From the NCBI RefSeq assembly GCF_900100605.1, contig NZ_FNCN01000002.1:12091-76090 (forward strand): 64,000 nt of DNA, read 5' to 3'. The position numbers and the translations under genes were made by a program. The DNA comes from Sinosporangium album. GTDB taxonomy: Bacteria; Actinomycetota; Actinomycetes; Streptosporangiales; Streptosporangiaceae. The number at the start of each line of letters is the position of its first letter. The first letter of the stretch is position 1. The notes below the pieces were generated by a model, which saw only the letters and a program-made list of their open reading frames with translations, was not told the DNA's origin and ran no database searches. Shown piece after piece: positions 50,454-60,715 of this stretch.

Positions 50454-53400
50454 GTGGCGAAGGTCCGGGTCTACGAACTCGCCAAGGAGTTCGGGGTCGA
50501 GAGCAAGGTCGTGATGGCCAAGCTCCAGGAAATGGGCGAGTTCGTCCGATCGGCGTCCTCCACGATAGAGGCGCCGGTGGTCCGTAAACTTACGGAAGCT
50601 TTCCAGGGCGGGTCCAAGGGCTCGTCCGACAGGTCAGGCAGGCCGGCGCCGAGGGGGCCGCGTCCGGGAGGCGGCCAGGGCGCCGCTCCCGTGCCCGCCC
50701 CTCCGGGGCAGGGCATGCCCAAGCCGGGTCCCCGTCCGGGTCCCCGGCCTCAGCCCCCGACGGCTCAGCCGCAGGCTCCGAGCCCGGCTCAGGTCCAGGC
50801 TCCGAGCCCGGCCCCGGCCGCGCCTCGGCCGCCGGTGCCGATGCCGCACGCGCCGCAGCCGCCGCAGCCGCGTCCCGACGCCGCTCGCGCGGACGCTCCG
50901 CGTCCGGCGGCTCACAGTCCGCGTCCGGGCCCCAAGCCCGGTCCGCGTCCCGGGCCGCGCCAGCAGGGTCCCGCTCAGGGCGGTCCCTCGGGCGGTGGCC
51001 CCGCCGGTCCGCGTGAGCAGCGTGAGCCGCGTGAGCCGCGTGAGCAGCGTGAGCAGCGCCAGGGTGGCTCAGGGGGTCCGAAGCCCGGTCCGCGTCCAGG
51101 CCCTCGCGGCCCGCGTCCCGGCAACAACCCGTTCTCGTCGACCGCGAGCGGCATGGGGCAGCCCCGTCCGCCGAGGCCCGGCCGCGACGACCGCGGTCCG
51201 GGCGGCGGTGGCCCCGGCACCCGTGAGCCGCGCCGTGACGACAGGGGCCCGCGCGACGGTGCTCCGCCGCGTCCGGCGGGCGGCCGTGGCGGCGCGCCCG
51301 CCGGTCCCGGCGGTCCGCGTCCGGCTGCTCCGGGCGGTCCCCGTCCCGGCGGCGCCTCGGGCGGCGGCGGTCCCCGTCCCGGCGGTCCGCGTCCCAACCC
51401 GATGATGATGCCCTCGCGTCCGGCCTCCGGCGGCGGCGGTGGCCGTCCCGGAGCCCCCGGCGGCGGTGGCCGTCCGGGCGGCGGTGCCGGTCGTCCCGGT
51501 GGTGGTGGCGGACGCGGTGTCGGCGCCCCCCGTGGAGGCACCGGCGGAGGCGGTCGTCCCGGCGGTCCCGGCACGGGCGGTCCCGGTGGCGGCGGCGGTT
51601 TCGCCGGTCGTCCCGGTGGCGGTGGCGGCGGTGGCCGCGGTCGCGGCGGCGGCACGGCGGGCGCGTTCGGGCGTCCGGGCGGACGTCCGACCCGCGGGCG
51701 CAAGTCCAAGCGCCAGCGTCGTCAAGAGTTCGACAACATGCAGGCGCCGGCGATCGGCGGCGTCTCCATCCCGCGCGGTGGCGGCCAGTCCATCAGGCTT
51801 CCCCGCGGGGCCTCGCTGAGCGACTTCGCCGACAAGATCGGTGTGAACCCGGCGTCCCTGGTGCAGATCATGATGCACCTCGGCGAGATGGTGACCGCCA
51901 CCCAGTCGGTGAACGAGGAGACGCTCCAGCTTCTCGGCCAGGAGCTCGACTACGCGATCCAGGTCGTGAGCCCCGAGGACGAGGACCGCGAGCTGCTCGA
52001 GTCCTTCGACATCGAGTTCGGTGAGGACGAGGGCGACGAGGCCGACCTCGTGGCGCGTCCGCCGGTCGTGACCGTCATGGGTCACGTCGACCACGGTAAG
52101 ACGAAGCTGCTCGACGCCATCCGCAACACCAACATGGTGGCGCGCGAGGCCGGCGGCATCACCCAGCACATCGGTGCCTACCAGGTGGCCACCGAGGTCG
52201 ACGGGGAAGAGCGCAAGATCACCTTCATCGACACCCCGGGTCACGAGGCGTTCACCGCCATGCGTGCCCGCGGTGCCGAGACCACCGACCTCGTGGTGCT
52301 GGTGGTCGCCGCCGACGACGGCGTCAAGCCGCAGACCACGGAGGCGATCGACCACGCGACGGCGGCCGGTGTGCCGATCGTGGTCGCGGTCAACAAGGTC
52401 GACAAGGAGGGCGCCGACCCGAGCCGGGTGCGGGCGCAGCTCACCGAATACGGTCTGATCGCCGAGGAATACGGCGGCTCGACCATGTTCGTCGACATCT
52501 CGGCCCTGCGCGGCATCGGCATCGACAGCCTCCTCGAGGCCGTCGTGCTCACCGCCGACGCCGAGCTCGACCTGCGGGCCAACCCCTCGCAGCCGGCTCA
52601 GGGCGTCGCGATAGAGGCGCACCTCGACCGGGGCCGTGGTCCCGTGGCGACCGTGCTGGTGCAGCGCGGCACGCTGCGCGTGGGCGACTCGATCGTCTGC
52701 GGTCAGGCCTACGGCCGTGTCCGCGCGATGCTCGACGAGAACAACACGCCGGTCACCGAGGCTCCGCCGTCCCGGCCCGTGCTCGTGCTCGGCCTCACCG
52801 CCGTGCCCGGTGCGGGAGACAACTTCCTCGTGGTCGAGGACGACAGGACCGGCCGGCAGATCGCCGACCAGCGCACGACCCGTGCGCGCAACGCCGAGAT
52901 GGCCTCGCGCCGCGCCCGCCGTACCCTTGAGGACCTCTTCAAGGACATGGAGCGCGGCGAGACGCAGGAGCTCGTGCTCATCCTCAAGGGTGACGTCTCG
53001 GGTTCTGTGGAGGCCTTGGAAGACGCGCTGGTCAAGATCGACGTCGGCGAGGAGGTCGGCCTGCGCATCATCCGCCGCGGTGTCGGCGCGATCACGCAGG
53101 ACGACGTCAACCTGGCCATCACCGGTGACGCCATCATCATCGGCTTCAACGTGCGGCCTGAGCGCAACGCCCAGGAGCTCGCCGACCGCGAGGGCGTCGA
53201 GCTGCGGTTCTACTCGGTCATCTACCAGGCGATCGAGGAGGTCGAGGCGGCGCTCAAGGGCATGCTGAAGCCCGAGTTCGAGGAGGCCAGGCTCGGCACC
53301 GCCGAAGTCCGCGAGGTCTTCAAGGTGCCGAAGATCGGCAACATCGCGGGTGCCATCGTCCGCTCCGGCACGATCACACGCAACAGCAAGGCCCGGATCA

Positions 53401-53576
53401 TCCGCGACGGTGTCGTCGTGGCCGACAACCTCACCGTCACGTCGCTGCGTCGCTTCAAGGACGACGCGACCGAGGTCCGCGAGGGCTTCGAGTGCGGCAT
53501 CGGGGTCGGCTTCAGCGACATCAAGATCGAGGACGTCATCGAGACGTTCGAGATGCGGGAGAAGCCGAGGGCCTAA
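50454..53576 (+). CDS. infB: Translation initiation factor IF-2
   Basis: A 1040-aa GTPase that brings initiator tRNA to the 30S subunit. The IF2_N domain is at residues 1-50 ([30 protein letters not shown]). A Gly/Pro/Arg-rich linker of about 370 residues follows (about 55-425), then [13 protein letters not shown] and a second IF2_N-like domain. The G domain shows GHVDHGKT (about 542), [12 protein letters not shown] (about 647) and SALRG. Domains II to IV follow. GTG at 50454. The linker is long even for actinobacteria and is the most repetitive coding stretch in the block. Confidence 0.95.
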   Translation: MAKVRVYELAKEFGVESKVVMAKLQEMGEFVRSASSTIEAPVVRKLTEAFQGGSKGSSDRSGRPAPRGPRPGGGQGAAPVPAPPGQGMPKPGPRPGPRPQPPTAQPQAPSPAQVQAPSPAPAAPRPPVPMPHAPQPPQPRPDAARADAPRPAAHSPRPGPKPGPRPGPRQQGPAQGGPSGGGPAGPREQREPREPREQREQRQGGSGGPKPGPRPGPRGPRPGNNPFSSTASGMGQPRPPRPGRDDRGPGGGGPGTREPRRDDRGPRDGAPPRPAGGRGGAPAGPGGPRPAAPGGPRPGGASGGGGPRPGGPRPNPMMMPSRPASGGGGGRPGAPGGGGRPGGGAGRPGGGGGRGVGAPRGGTGGGGRPGGPGTGGPGGGGGFAGRPGGGGGGGRGRGGGTAGAFGRPGGRPTRGRKSKRQRRQEFDNMQAPAIGGVSIPRGGGQSIRLPRGASLSDFADKIGVNPASLVQIMMHLGEMVTATQSVNEETLQLLGQELDYAIQVVSPEDEDRELLESFDIEFGEDEGDEADLVARPPVVTVMGHVDHGKTKLLDAIRNTNMVAREAGGITQHIGAYQVATEVDGEERKITFIDTPGHEAFTAMRARGAETTDLVVLVVAADDGVKPQTTEAIDHATAAGVPIVVAVNKVDKEGADPSRVRAQLTEYGLIAEEYGGSTMFVDISALRGIGIDSLLEAVVLTADAELDLRANPSQPAQGVAIEAHLDRGRGPVATVLVQRGTLRVGDSIVCGQAYGRVRAMLDENNTPVTEAPPSRPVLVLGLTAVPGAGDNFLVVEDDRTGRQIADQRTTRARNAEMASRRARRTLEDLFKDMERGETQELVLILKGDVSGSVEALEDALVKIDVGEEVGLRIIRRGVGAITQDDVNLAITGDAIIIGFNVRPERNAQELADREGVELRFYSVIYQAIEEVEAALKGMLKPEFEEARLGTAEVREVFKVPKIGNIAGAIVRSGTITRNSKARIIRDGVVVADNLTVTSLRRFKDDATEVREGFECGIGVGFSDIKIEDVIETFEMREKPRA

Positions 53577-53583
53577 GGTCCAC

Positions 53584-53614
53584 AGGCGTCCGGCGGGTCC
53601 GCCGCCGGACGCCT
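53584..53614 (+). terminator. Hairpin terminator after infB
   Basis: A 13-bp stem (53584-53596 with 53602-53614) and 5-nt loop, 7 bp after the infB stop. No T-tract, so read-through into the next gene is possible. Confidence 0.65.
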
Positions 53615-53715
53615 CTCGCACGCCGGGGCTCCGGCAGGGTTACCGCCGCGGCCCGTCGGCAGCCCGGGCGTGCGTTCCCCTGGCAATACCTGACCCACGC
53701 GGTGGTCAAACCACG

Positions 53716-54015
53716 ATGTATGTCGGTGCCCTGTCCCTTGACATCCTGCTCGGTGACGTCCGTTCGCTGAAGCAGAAGCGCTCCGTGGTGCGTCCCCTCG
53801 TCGCCGAGCTGAAAAGGCGGTTCCCCGCCATCGCCGTCGCCGAGACCGGCCACCTCGACCTCCATCGCCGGGCCCAGATCGGCATCGCCGTGGTGTCCGC
53901 GACGGCGGGCAACTGCGGCGAGGTGCTCGATGCCTGCGAACGCGCGGTGGCGTTCCACCCGGAGATCGAACTCCTGTCGGCCAGGCAGCGGCTATTTCAC
54001 GACGAAGACGAATGA
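53716..54015 (+). CDS. DUF503 (YlxP-like) protein
   Basis: A 99-aa conserved protein beginning YVGALSLDILLGDVRSLKQKRSVVRPLVAELKRRF, the DUF503 signature, with VAETGHLDLHRRAQIGIAVVS. Found between infB and rbfA in most actinobacteria; a role in ribosome biogenesis is presumed. The ATG has no ribosome site; a GTGGT-CAA-ACCAC hairpin ends one base before it. Confidence 0.88.
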   Translation: MYVGALSLDILLGDVRSLKQKRSVVRPLVAELKRRFPAIAVAETGHLDLHRRAQIGIAVVSATAGNCGEVLDACERAVAFHPEIELLSARQRLFHDEDE

Positions 54016-54122
54016 CCCACCGCCGGTGTGGAGCCGCCCTGCACACCGGCCCCCGCATCGGGGAAGGGCGCGGAACCTGAAGCGCCCTCTTCCTCACATA
54101 CTCTGAAATAGGGGGAGCGCCT

Positions 54123-54596
54123 ATGGACGCCGCGCGTGCGCGCAGACTCGCCGACCGCATCCAACAGGTTGTGGCCGAAATGCTGGAGCGCCGGATCAAG
54201 GATCCGCGCCTTGGGTTCGTGACCGTCACGGACGCCCGCATCACGGCAGACCTGCGAGACGCGACGGTCTACTACACCGTGTTCGGCTCGGAGGCCGAGC
54301 GGGCCGACACCGCCGCCGCGCTGGAGAGCGCGCGGGGTGTGATCCGTTCCGAGGTGGGCCGCCAGACCGGCCTTCGCCATACGCCCACCCTGACCTTCAC
54401 CCACGACCCTCTGCCCGGCAGCGCCAAGCACATCGACGACCTCCTGGTGGAGGCGAAGACCAGGGACGAGGAGATCGCCAGGCGTGCGGAGGGCGCGAGC
54501 CACGCCGGCGACGCCGACCCGTACCGCAAGCCGGAATCGGACGACGAGGAGCCGGAGGGCGAGCCGTCCGGCCGTGCGGGATCGCCGGCGACGTGA
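54123..54596 (+). CDS. rbfA: Ribosome-binding factor A
   Basis: A 157-aa 30S assembly factor. KH-like RbfA fold: RARRLADRIQQVVAEMLERRIKDPRLGFVTVTDARIT, LESARGVIRSEVGRQTGLRHTPTLTF, and VEAKTRDEEIARRAEG. An acidic C-terminal tail follows. GGGGGAG lies upstream of the ATG. The TGA overlaps the GTG of the next gene (GTGA), giving translational coupling. Confidence 0.93.
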   Translation: MDAARARRLADRIQQVVAEMLERRIKDPRLGFVTVTDARITADLRDATVYYTVFGSEAERADTAAALESARGVIRSEVGRQTGLRHTPTLTFTHDPLPGSAKHIDDLLVEAKTRDEEIARRAEGASHAGDADPYRKPESDDEEPEGEPSGRAGSPAT

Positions 54597-55642
54597 CACC
54601 CCAGGCACACGGTGGGCGGGCCGCCCGCGACTCACGTGAACACCCCGAGTGGAAGATCACCGAGGGTGACTGGGAGCGTGCGGTCACGCTGGTCGAGTCG
54701 GCCGATGAGATCGCGTTGGCGTGCCATGTGGCGCCCGACGGCGACGCTCTCGGGTCGATGCTGGCCTTCGGCCAGGCCCTGAGGGTGCTCGGGAAGCGGG
54801 TGGTCGCCTCCTTCGGCGACCGCGTCTTCCGGGTGCCGAGGCTGCTCCGCTTCCTCCCGGGACAGGACCTTCTGGTCCCGCCGTCCGCGTATCCCTCCGC
54901 CCCGGAGCTCATGCTCACGTTCGACGCCTCGACGGCGGACCGGCTCGGTCTGCTGAGCCGGTCCGCCGACCGGGCCGGGGAGCTGATCGTCGTCGACCAC
55001 CACCCGTCCTGCACCGGATTCGGCACGCTCTGCGTGGTCGACCCCTCGGCCGCGGCGACAGCCGTACTGGTGGAGGAGTTGATCCGCCGCCTCGGCGTGC
55101 CGATCGACCGGGACATCGCCGTGTGCCTTTACACCGGGCTCGCGACCGACACTGGATCGTTCAAATACTCCTCCACCTCTCCGTCCGCGCACGCCATGGC
55201 CGGGAGGTTGATCTCCACGGGCCTGCGCACGGAGGTCATCGCCCGTGAACTGTGGGACCGTTCCCCCTTCGGCTACCTGAAGGTGCTCGGGGCCGCCATG
55301 AACAGGGTCGTCCTCGACCGGGAGGCGGCCGGCGGGCTCGGGCTGGTGTGGACCTACATCACGCATGCGGACCGGGCCGCGTACGGCCTGCCGTACGACG
55401 AGGTGGAGGGCGTCATCGACGTTGTACGGCGTGCGGACGAGGCCGAGGTGGCGGTCGTGCTCAAACAGGACGACGAGGGCGCCTGGCAGGTGTCCATCCG
55501 GTCCAAGGGCGCCGTGGACGTCGCTAAGATCGCCACCGCCCTGGGAGGTGGCGGCCATGTCTCCGCGGCGGGCTTCACCTCCTACGAGACGGTCGACACC
55601 ACCATGGCCAGATTCCGCAGTCTCTTGAGGATTCCGCAATGA
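54593..55642 (+). CDS. nrnA: DHH-family bifunctional nanoRNase / pAp phosphatase
   Basis: A 349-aa DHH/DHHA1 phosphoesterase degrading nano-RNAs (and cyclic dinucleotide intermediates or pAp in related enzymes). Metal-binding motifs: CHVAPDGDALGSML, LTFDAST, VVDHHPS (Asp135-His136-His137) and the DTGSFKY segment; the C-terminal DHHA1 RNA-binding motif is GGGGHVSAAG. It starts in a 4-base overlap with rbfA and ends in one with truB. Confidence 0.9.
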   Translation: MTPQAHGGRAARDSREHPEWKITEGDWERAVTLVESADEIALACHVAPDGDALGSMLAFGQALRVLGKRVVASFGDRVFRVPRLLRFLPGQDLLVPPSAYPSAPELMLTFDASTADRLGLLSRSADRAGELIVVDHHPSCTGFGTLCVVDPSAAATAVLVEELIRRLGVPIDRDIAVCLYTGLATDTGSFKYSSTSPSAHAMAGRLISTGLRTEVIARELWDRSPFGYLKVLGAAMNRVVLDREAAGGLGLVWTYITHADRAAYGLPYDEVEGVIDVVRRADEAEVAVVLKQDDEGAWQVSIRSKGAVDVAKIATALGGGGHVSAAGFTSYETVDTTMARFRSLLRIPQ

Positions 55643-56538
55643 GCAGCCAGAGGCCCCGCCGCACCCCTCCGCCGAGCGGACTGATCGTCGTCGACAAGCC
55701 CGCCGGGTGGACGTCCCATGACGTCGTGGCCAAGCTTCGCGGCATCGCGGGCACTCGCAAGGTCGGGCACGCGGGCACGCTGGACCCCATGGCCACCGGG
55801 ATTCTCGTGATCGGCGTGGAGAAGGCCACCCGTCTGCTCGGGCACCTGGCCCTGACCGACAAGGTCTACGAGGCGACGATCAGGCTGGGCGTGACGACCA
55901 CGACCGATGACGCCGAGGGCGAGATCCTCGCGGAGGTGTCCGCTGCCGAGGTCTCGGCCGAGCGGATCGCAGCGGGGACGTCCGCTCTCACCGGGCGGCT
56001 CATGCAGGTTCCGCCGCAGGTCAGCGCCATCAAGGTGAACGGCGAGCGCGCCTACAAGAGGGCCAGGGCCGGGCAAGAGGTCGAGCTGCGGGCCAGGCCG
56101 GTCACGGTGGGTTCGTTCGAGGTGACAGCCGTACGGCACGGCGGCGCCGTCGTGGACGTGGACGCCGTGGTGGCCTGTTCGAGCGGCACCTACATCCGGT
56201 CGCTCGCCCGCGACCTCGGCGCCTCGCTCGGGGTCGGGGGGCATCTGACCGCGCTCCGCCGTACGCTGGTCGGCCCCTACGGGCTCGAACAGGCCCGCAC
56301 GCTCGACGAGCTCGCGCAGGCGTGCGAGATCCTTCCGATCGCCGACGCCGTCTCGGCCGCCTTCCCGCGCCGGGATGTGAGCGCTGAGGAGGCGCGGCTC
56401 GTCTCCCACGGCGGGCGCCTGGCGCCCTCGGGTCTCGGATCCGGGCCCATCGGCGTGTTCGCGCCCGACGGCGCGCTGCTGGCCCTCGTCACCGAAGACG
56501 AGCGGGGCGCCAAGCCGCTCGCGGTGTTCGCACCGTAG
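55639..56538 (+). CDS. truB: tRNA pseudouridine(55) synthase
   Basis: A 299-aa enzyme converting U55 of tRNAs to pseudouridine. GLIVVDKPAGWTSHDVV and GHAGTLDPMATGIL with the catalytic Asp49 are definitive, followed by YEATIRLGVTTTTDDAEGE and VACSSGTYIRSLARDLG. The C-terminal 60 residues form the actinobacterial TruB-C domain. ATG overlaps the nrnA stop (ATGA). Confidence 0.94.
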   Translation: MSSQRPRRTPPPSGLIVVDKPAGWTSHDVVAKLRGIAGTRKVGHAGTLDPMATGILVIGVEKATRLLGHLALTDKVYEATIRLGVTTTTDDAEGEILAEVSAAEVSAERIAAGTSALTGRLMQVPPQVSAIKVNGERAYKRARAGQEVELRARPVTVGSFEVTAVRHGGAVVDVDAVVACSSGTYIRSLARDLGASLGVGGHLTALRRTLVGPYGLEQARTLDELAQACEILPIADAVSAAFPRRDVSAEEARLVSHGGRLAPSGLGSGPIGVFAPDGALLALVTEDERGAKPLAVFAP

Positions 56539-56671
56539 TATCTGGCGGCGGGACGTCCGGCCGTGCGCTGTCCGGCGGCGGGGGTCCGGCTGGGGCCGAC
56601 CCGATTGGGGCGAGCTGTGCTGTCCATGGCAGTCTTGGGGGGCTGAAACCGACGTGAGGAACGAGGTCAAC

Positions 56672-57628
56672 GTGCTCAGCTGGCACGGGCTGCGGGACAT
56701 GCCCGACGACTGGGGCAGATCCGTCGTCACGGTGGGCGTGTTCGACGGTGTGCACCTCGGGCACCGGCACTTGATCGGGCGCACGGTCGAGCTCGCCCGT
56801 GCGCTGGGCCTGCCCTCGGTGGTGGTCACGTTCGACCCGCACCCGGATGAGATCGCACGGCCCGGCTCGCGTCCCACGCGCCTGCTCACGGCCACGCGCC
56901 GCGCGGAACTGCTGGCGGGCCTCGGGGTCGACGTTCTGTGCGTCCTGCCGTTCACCGTCGAGTTCGCGAGGCTGAGCCCCGACGAGTTCACGCAGACGGT
57001 GCTGTCGGAGGGGCTGCACGCGGCCGCCGTGGTGGTCGGGGCCGACTTCCGCTTCGGGCACATGGCGTCGGGCGATCTCGAGACCCTGCGAGCGCTGGGC
57101 GACAAATACGATTTCACTGTTGAGGGGGTGCCGCTGGTGGCGGGCACGGAGACCGTCTCCTCCAGCCTGGTGCGCCGGCACCTGGTCGAGGGCGACGTCG
57201 AGGCGGCGGCGCGGGCGCTCGGCCGTCCGCACCGCGTGGAGGGCCTGGTGGTGAGGGGTTACCAGCGCGGGCGGGCGCTCGGCTTCCCGACCGCCAACGT
57301 CGAGTCCCCACCGCAGACCGCGATCCCCGCCGACGGCGTCTATGCGGGCTGGCTCCAATGCCTGCCCACGGGCAACATCCCCGCGCCGTACGGCGGAGCC
57401 CGCTGGCCGGCCGCCATCTCCGTCGGCACCAACCCGACGTTCGACGGGGTGCCCCGTACGGTCGAGGCATACGCCCTCGACCACGACGACCTCGACCTCT
57501 ACGGGGTCCGGGTCGCGGTCGAGTTCGGGGCGCGGCTGCGCGATAATCTCAGGTTCGACTCCGTCGAGGCGCTGGTGGCTCAGATCCGCGCCGATGTCGA
57601 CCAGGTTCGGCTTTTGACCGCGCTTTAG
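56672..57628 (+). CDS. ribF: Bifunctional riboflavin kinase / FAD synthetase
   Basis: A 318-aa enzyme making FMN and FAD. The N-terminal nucleotidyltransferase domain has VTVGVFDGVHLGHRHLI and TFDPHPDE; the C-terminal kinase domain has GRALGFPTANV, GVYAGWL and SVGTNPTF. GTG at 56672 has GAGG 5 bases upstream and gives the usual short N-terminus; GTG at 56654 is an alternative. Confidence 0.94.
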   Translation: MLSWHGLRDMPDDWGRSVVTVGVFDGVHLGHRHLIGRTVELARALGLPSVVVTFDPHPDEIARPGSRPTRLLTATRRAELLAGLGVDVLCVLPFTVEFARLSPDEFTQTVLSEGLHAAAVVVGADFRFGHMASGDLETLRALGDKYDFTVEGVPLVAGTETVSSSLVRRHLVEGDVEAAARALGRPHRVEGLVVRGYQRGRALGFPTANVESPPQTAIPADGVYAGWLQCLPTGNIPAPYGGARWPAAISVGTNPTFDGVPRTVEAYALDHDDLDLYGVRVAVEFGARLRDNLRFDSVEALVAQIRADVDQVRLLTAL

Positions 57629-57690
57629 CGTCTGGTGGGAGTGCGTTGAGGGCGGGTTTTCGCGTTGTGCGATGCGCTGTGCTCCGGTGG

Positions 57691-57823
57691 TAACCTTGCA
57701 TGTCGGCCCAGTAGCGGAGTCTTCGAAGGCTCACGTCGGCTCGCCACGGCGACTGTTGGCACGCACGGTCGTTCGGGGGTTTCCAGAGACTCGCGTGCCA
57801 CATCGTAAAAAGAGGAGAGCCGC
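57691..57823 (+). promoter_or_regulatory. rpsO promoter and structured leader
   Basis: A TAACCT -10 box (57691-57696) starts a leader of about 120 nt. It contains TGGCACGC (57757-57764) pairing with GCGTGCCA (57793-57800) around a 28-nt loop, 23 bases before the rpsO start. S15 commonly autoregulates through such leaders, and actinobacteria have their own version; this is a candidate, not aligned to it. Confidence 0.5.
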
Positions 57824-58093
57824 GTGTCGCTTGACACTGCCGCCAAGAAGCAGATCATCGTTGAATATGCCACCGTCGAGGGCGACACCGGGTCGCCCGA
57901 GGTCCAGGTGGCGCTGCTCACCAAGCGCATCAGCGAGCTGACCGAGCACCTGAAGACGCACAAGCACGACCACCACAGCCGTCGTGGGCTCCTTCTGCTG
58001 GTCGGCCGCCGCCGTCGTCTGCTGAAGTACCTTCAGAACAACGACATCCAGCGTTACCGGTCGCTCATCGAGCGGCTCGGTCTCCGCCGATAG
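57824..58093 (+). CDS. rpsO: 30S ribosomal protein S15
   Basis: An 89-aa ribosomal protein: [60 protein letters not shown] is the S15 core. GTG at 57824 is preceded by AGAGGAGAG. A GC hairpin terminator follows. Confidence 0.96.
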   Translation: MSLDTAAKKQIIVEYATVEGDTGSPEVQVALLTKRISELTEHLKTHKHDHHSRRGLLLLVGRRRRLLKYLQNNDIQRYRSLIERLGLRR

Positions 58094-58396
58094 CGGGGAA
58101 AGGGAGCGGCGCCCGCGCCGCTCCCTTCTCATATGGGGCCCTTCGGCGCGTCGCGCGATCGGGGGCGGCCCCAATGAGCAAACTGAATAGCCGAGAAAGT
58201 GCCCCGCGTCCGCTCAGCACCACGCGACCCGCGACGCCTGCGGGCCGGTCCTCGGTAGTGGCCTCCGGTGGCAGGGCAACGGCCCTCCGCGCACCGGGCG
58301 CTTCGATCGAAGACCGGCGCTGCACCTGACGGGGAGCAGGAGTACGGCAGTGACCGCTGGTCCGGATGCGGGCGACCGACCCTAAGGAGGTCCCCC
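58094..58396. other. Intergenic region rpsO-pnp
   Basis: 303 bp. It holds the rpsO terminator at its start and AAGGAGG at the end for pnp. A 51-codon ATG frame at 58173 has no ribosome site and is not called. The middle probably contains the pnp promoter and an untranslated leader that pnp could use for autocontrol. Confidence 0.5.
58101..58128 (+). terminator. Hairpin terminator of rpsO
   Basis: AGGGAGCGGCGC (58101-58112) pairs with GCGCCGCTCCCT (58115-58126), ending in TTC, 8 bp after the stop. Confidence 0.75.
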
Positions 58397-60715
58397 GTGG
58401 AGGGTGTCCACAGCGCCGAGGCCGTTATCGACAACGGCTCCTTCGGCACGCGCACGATCCGGTTCGAGACCGGTCGTCTCGCGCGTCAGGCGGCGGGTTC
58501 CGCCGTCGTCCACCTCGACGACGAGACGATGGTGCTGTCGGCGACGACCGCCTCGAAGCAGCCGAGGGAGAGCCTCGACTTCTTCCCGCTGACCGTCGAC
58601 GTCGAAGAGCGCATGTACGCCGCGGGACGCATCCCCGGCTCGTTCTTCCGGCGCGAGGGCCGGCCGTCCGAGGACGCGATCCTCACCTGCCGACTGATCG
58701 ACCGGCCGCTGCGCCCGTCCTTCGTGAAGGGCCTGCGCAACGAGATCCAGGTGGTGGCGACCATCATGGCGCTCCACCCGGACCACCTCTACGACGTGGT
58801 CGCCATCAACGCCGCGTCCCTGTCCACCCAGCTCGCCAGCCTGCCCTTCTCCGGGCCGATCGGCGGCGTGCGCGTCGCGCTGATCGACGGGCAGTGGGTG
58901 GCCTTCCCGACCCATCCCGAGCTTGAGCGGGCCACCTTCGACATGGTCGTCGCGGGCCGCGTCCTTGAGGACGGCGACGTCGCGATCATGATGGTCGAGG
59001 CCGAGTCCACCAGGGACACGCTGCGCCTCGTGGGCGAAGGCGCCGTCGCGCCGACCGAGGAGAGCGTGGCCGAGGGGCTCGACGCCGCCAAGCCGTTCAT
59101 CAAGGTGCTCTGCGAGGCCCAGTCGAAGGTGGCCAAGGCCGCCGGCAAGGAGACCGCGGAATACCCCGTCTTCCTGGACTACCAGGACGACGCCTACGAG
59201 GCCGTCGTCGGCGCGATCAAGAGCGAGCTGTCGTCGGCGCTGACGATCGCCGGCAAGCAGGAGCGCGAGGCCGAGCTCGACCGGGTGAAGGCGCTCGCCG
59301 CCGAGAAGCTCGCCGTCGACTTCGAAGGGCGTGAGAAGGAGCTGGCGGCCGCCTACCGGGCGCTGACCAAGAAGCTCATCCGCGAGCGCGTCATCGGCGA
59401 GGGCGTGCGCATCGACGGGCGCGGGGCCAAGGACATCCGCCAGCTCGCCGCGGAGGTCCACATGATCCCGCGCGTGCACGGCTCGGCGCTGTTCGAGCGG
59501 GGCGAGACGCAGATCCTCGGCATCACGACGCTCAACATGCTCCGCATGGAGCAGATGATCGACACGCTCAACCCCGAGCGCACCAAGCGCTACATGCACA
59601 ACTACAACTTCCCGCCCTACTCCACCGGTGAGACCGGCCGGGTGGGGTCGCCGAAGCGCCGCGAGATCGGCCACGGCGCGCTCGCCGAGCGGGCCCTCAT
59701 CCCGGTGCTTCCGACGCGCGAGGAGTTCCCGTACGCGATCAGGCAGGTTTCGGAGGCCCTCGGGTCCAACGGCTCCACCTCGATGGGGTCGGTGTGCGCC
59801 TCGACCATGTCCCTGCTGGACGCGGGCGTCCCGCTCAAGGAGATGGTCGCGGGCATCGCCATGGGTCTGATCCACGAGGGCGGCGACTACGTCACCCTCA
59901 CCGACATCCTCGGCGCCGAGGACGCCTTCGGCGACATGGACTTCAAGGTCGCCGGCACCCGTGAGGTCATCACGGCCCTCCAGCTCGACACCAAGCTGGA
60001 CGGCATTCCCGCCTCGGTGCTCGCCGCGGCCCTCAAGCAGGCCAAGGGCGCGCGTCTGGCGATCCTCGACGTGATGCAGGAGGCCATCGACTCCCCGGCG
60101 GAGATGAACCCGACGGCGCCGCGCATCATCACCATCAAGGTCCCGGTCGACAAGATCGGCGAGGTCATCGGTCCCAAGGGCAAGATGATCAACCAGATCC
60201 AGGACGACACGGGCGCCGAGATCACCATCGAGGACGACGGCACGATCTACATCGGCGCCACCGACGGCCCCTCCGCCGAGGCCGCCCGGTCGGCGATCAA
60301 CGCCATCGCCAACCCGCACATGCCCGAGGTCGGCGAGCGCTACCTCGGCACGGTCGTGAAGATCGCCGCCTTCGGCGCGTTCGTCTCGCTGCTGCCCGGC
60401 AAGGACGGCCTCCTGCACGTCTCCCAGATCCGCAAGCTGCACGGCGGCAAGCGCATCGAGAACGTTGAGGACGTCATGAGCGTCGGCGAGAAGATCCAGG
60501 TCGAGATCGCCGAGATCGACTCGCGCGGCAAGCTGTCCCTGGTTCCCGTCGAGGTCATCGAGAAGGAGGCCGCGGCCAAGGCCGACGCGCCCGAGGGCGA
60601 GGCGGCCGCACCGCCCGTGGAGGAGAGCGAGGAGACCGAGGAGACCGAGGAGCGCCCCCGGCGCACCCGCACCCGCACGCGGGGCGGCAGCGGACGGGAC
60701 GACCGGAACTCGTGA
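58397..60715 (+). CDS. pnp: Polyribonucleotide nucleotidyltransferase (PNPase)
   Basis: A 772-aa 3'-5' phosphorolytic exoribonuclease, also a (p)ppGpp-related guanosine pentaphosphate synthetase in streptomycetes. Two RNase PH domains ([76 protein letters not shown]), a KH domain ([29 protein letters not shown]) and an S1 domain ([31 protein letters not shown]). GTG at 58397 follows AAGGAGG. Glu/Arg-rich C-terminal tail. The M16 gene overlaps by 4 bases. Confidence 0.95.
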   Translation: MEGVHSAEAVIDNGSFGTRTIRFETGRLARQAAGSAVVHLDDETMVLSATTASKQPRESLDFFPLTVDVEERMYAAGRIPGSFFRREGRPSEDAILTCRLIDRPLRPSFVKGLRNEIQVVATIMALHPDHLYDVVAINAASLSTQLASLPFSGPIGGVRVALIDGQWVAFPTHPELERATFDMVVAGRVLEDGDVAIMMVEAESTRDTLRLVGEGAVAPTEESVAEGLDAAKPFIKVLCEAQSKVAKAAGKETAEYPVFLDYQDDAYEAVVGAIKSELSSALTIAGKQEREAELDRVKALAAEKLAVDFEGREKELAAAYRALTKKLIRERVIGEGVRIDGRGAKDIRQLAAEVHMIPRVHGSALFERGETQILGITTLNMLRMEQMIDTLNPERTKRYMHNYNFPPYSTGETGRVGSPKRREIGHGALAERALIPVLPTREEFPYAIRQVSEALGSNGSTSMGSVCASTMSLLDAGVPLKEMVAGIAMGLIHEGGDYVTLTDILGAEDAFGDMDFKVAGTREVITALQLDTKLDGIPASVLAAALKQAKGARLAILDVMQEAIDSPAEMNPTAPRIITIKVPVDKIGEVIGPKGKMINQIQDDTGAEITIEDDGTIYIGATDGPSAEAARSAINAIANPHMPEVGERYLGTVVKIAAFGAFVSLLPGKDGLLHVSQIRKLHGGKRIENVEDVMSVGEKIQVEIAEIDSRGKLSLVPVEVIEKEAAAKADAPEGEAAAPPVEESEETEETEERPRRTRTRTRGGSGRDDRNS

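Noticed and set aside
51069-53621. An 850-codon minus-strand frame opposite infB
   Set aside because: Antisense shadow of a definite IF-2 gene.
58173-58328. A 51-codon ATG frame between rpsO and pnp
   Set aside because: No ribosome site and no motif; more likely leader or promoter sequence.
58382-60442. A 686-codon minus-strand frame opposite pnp
   Set aside because: Antisense shadow of PNPase, without start signals or motifs.
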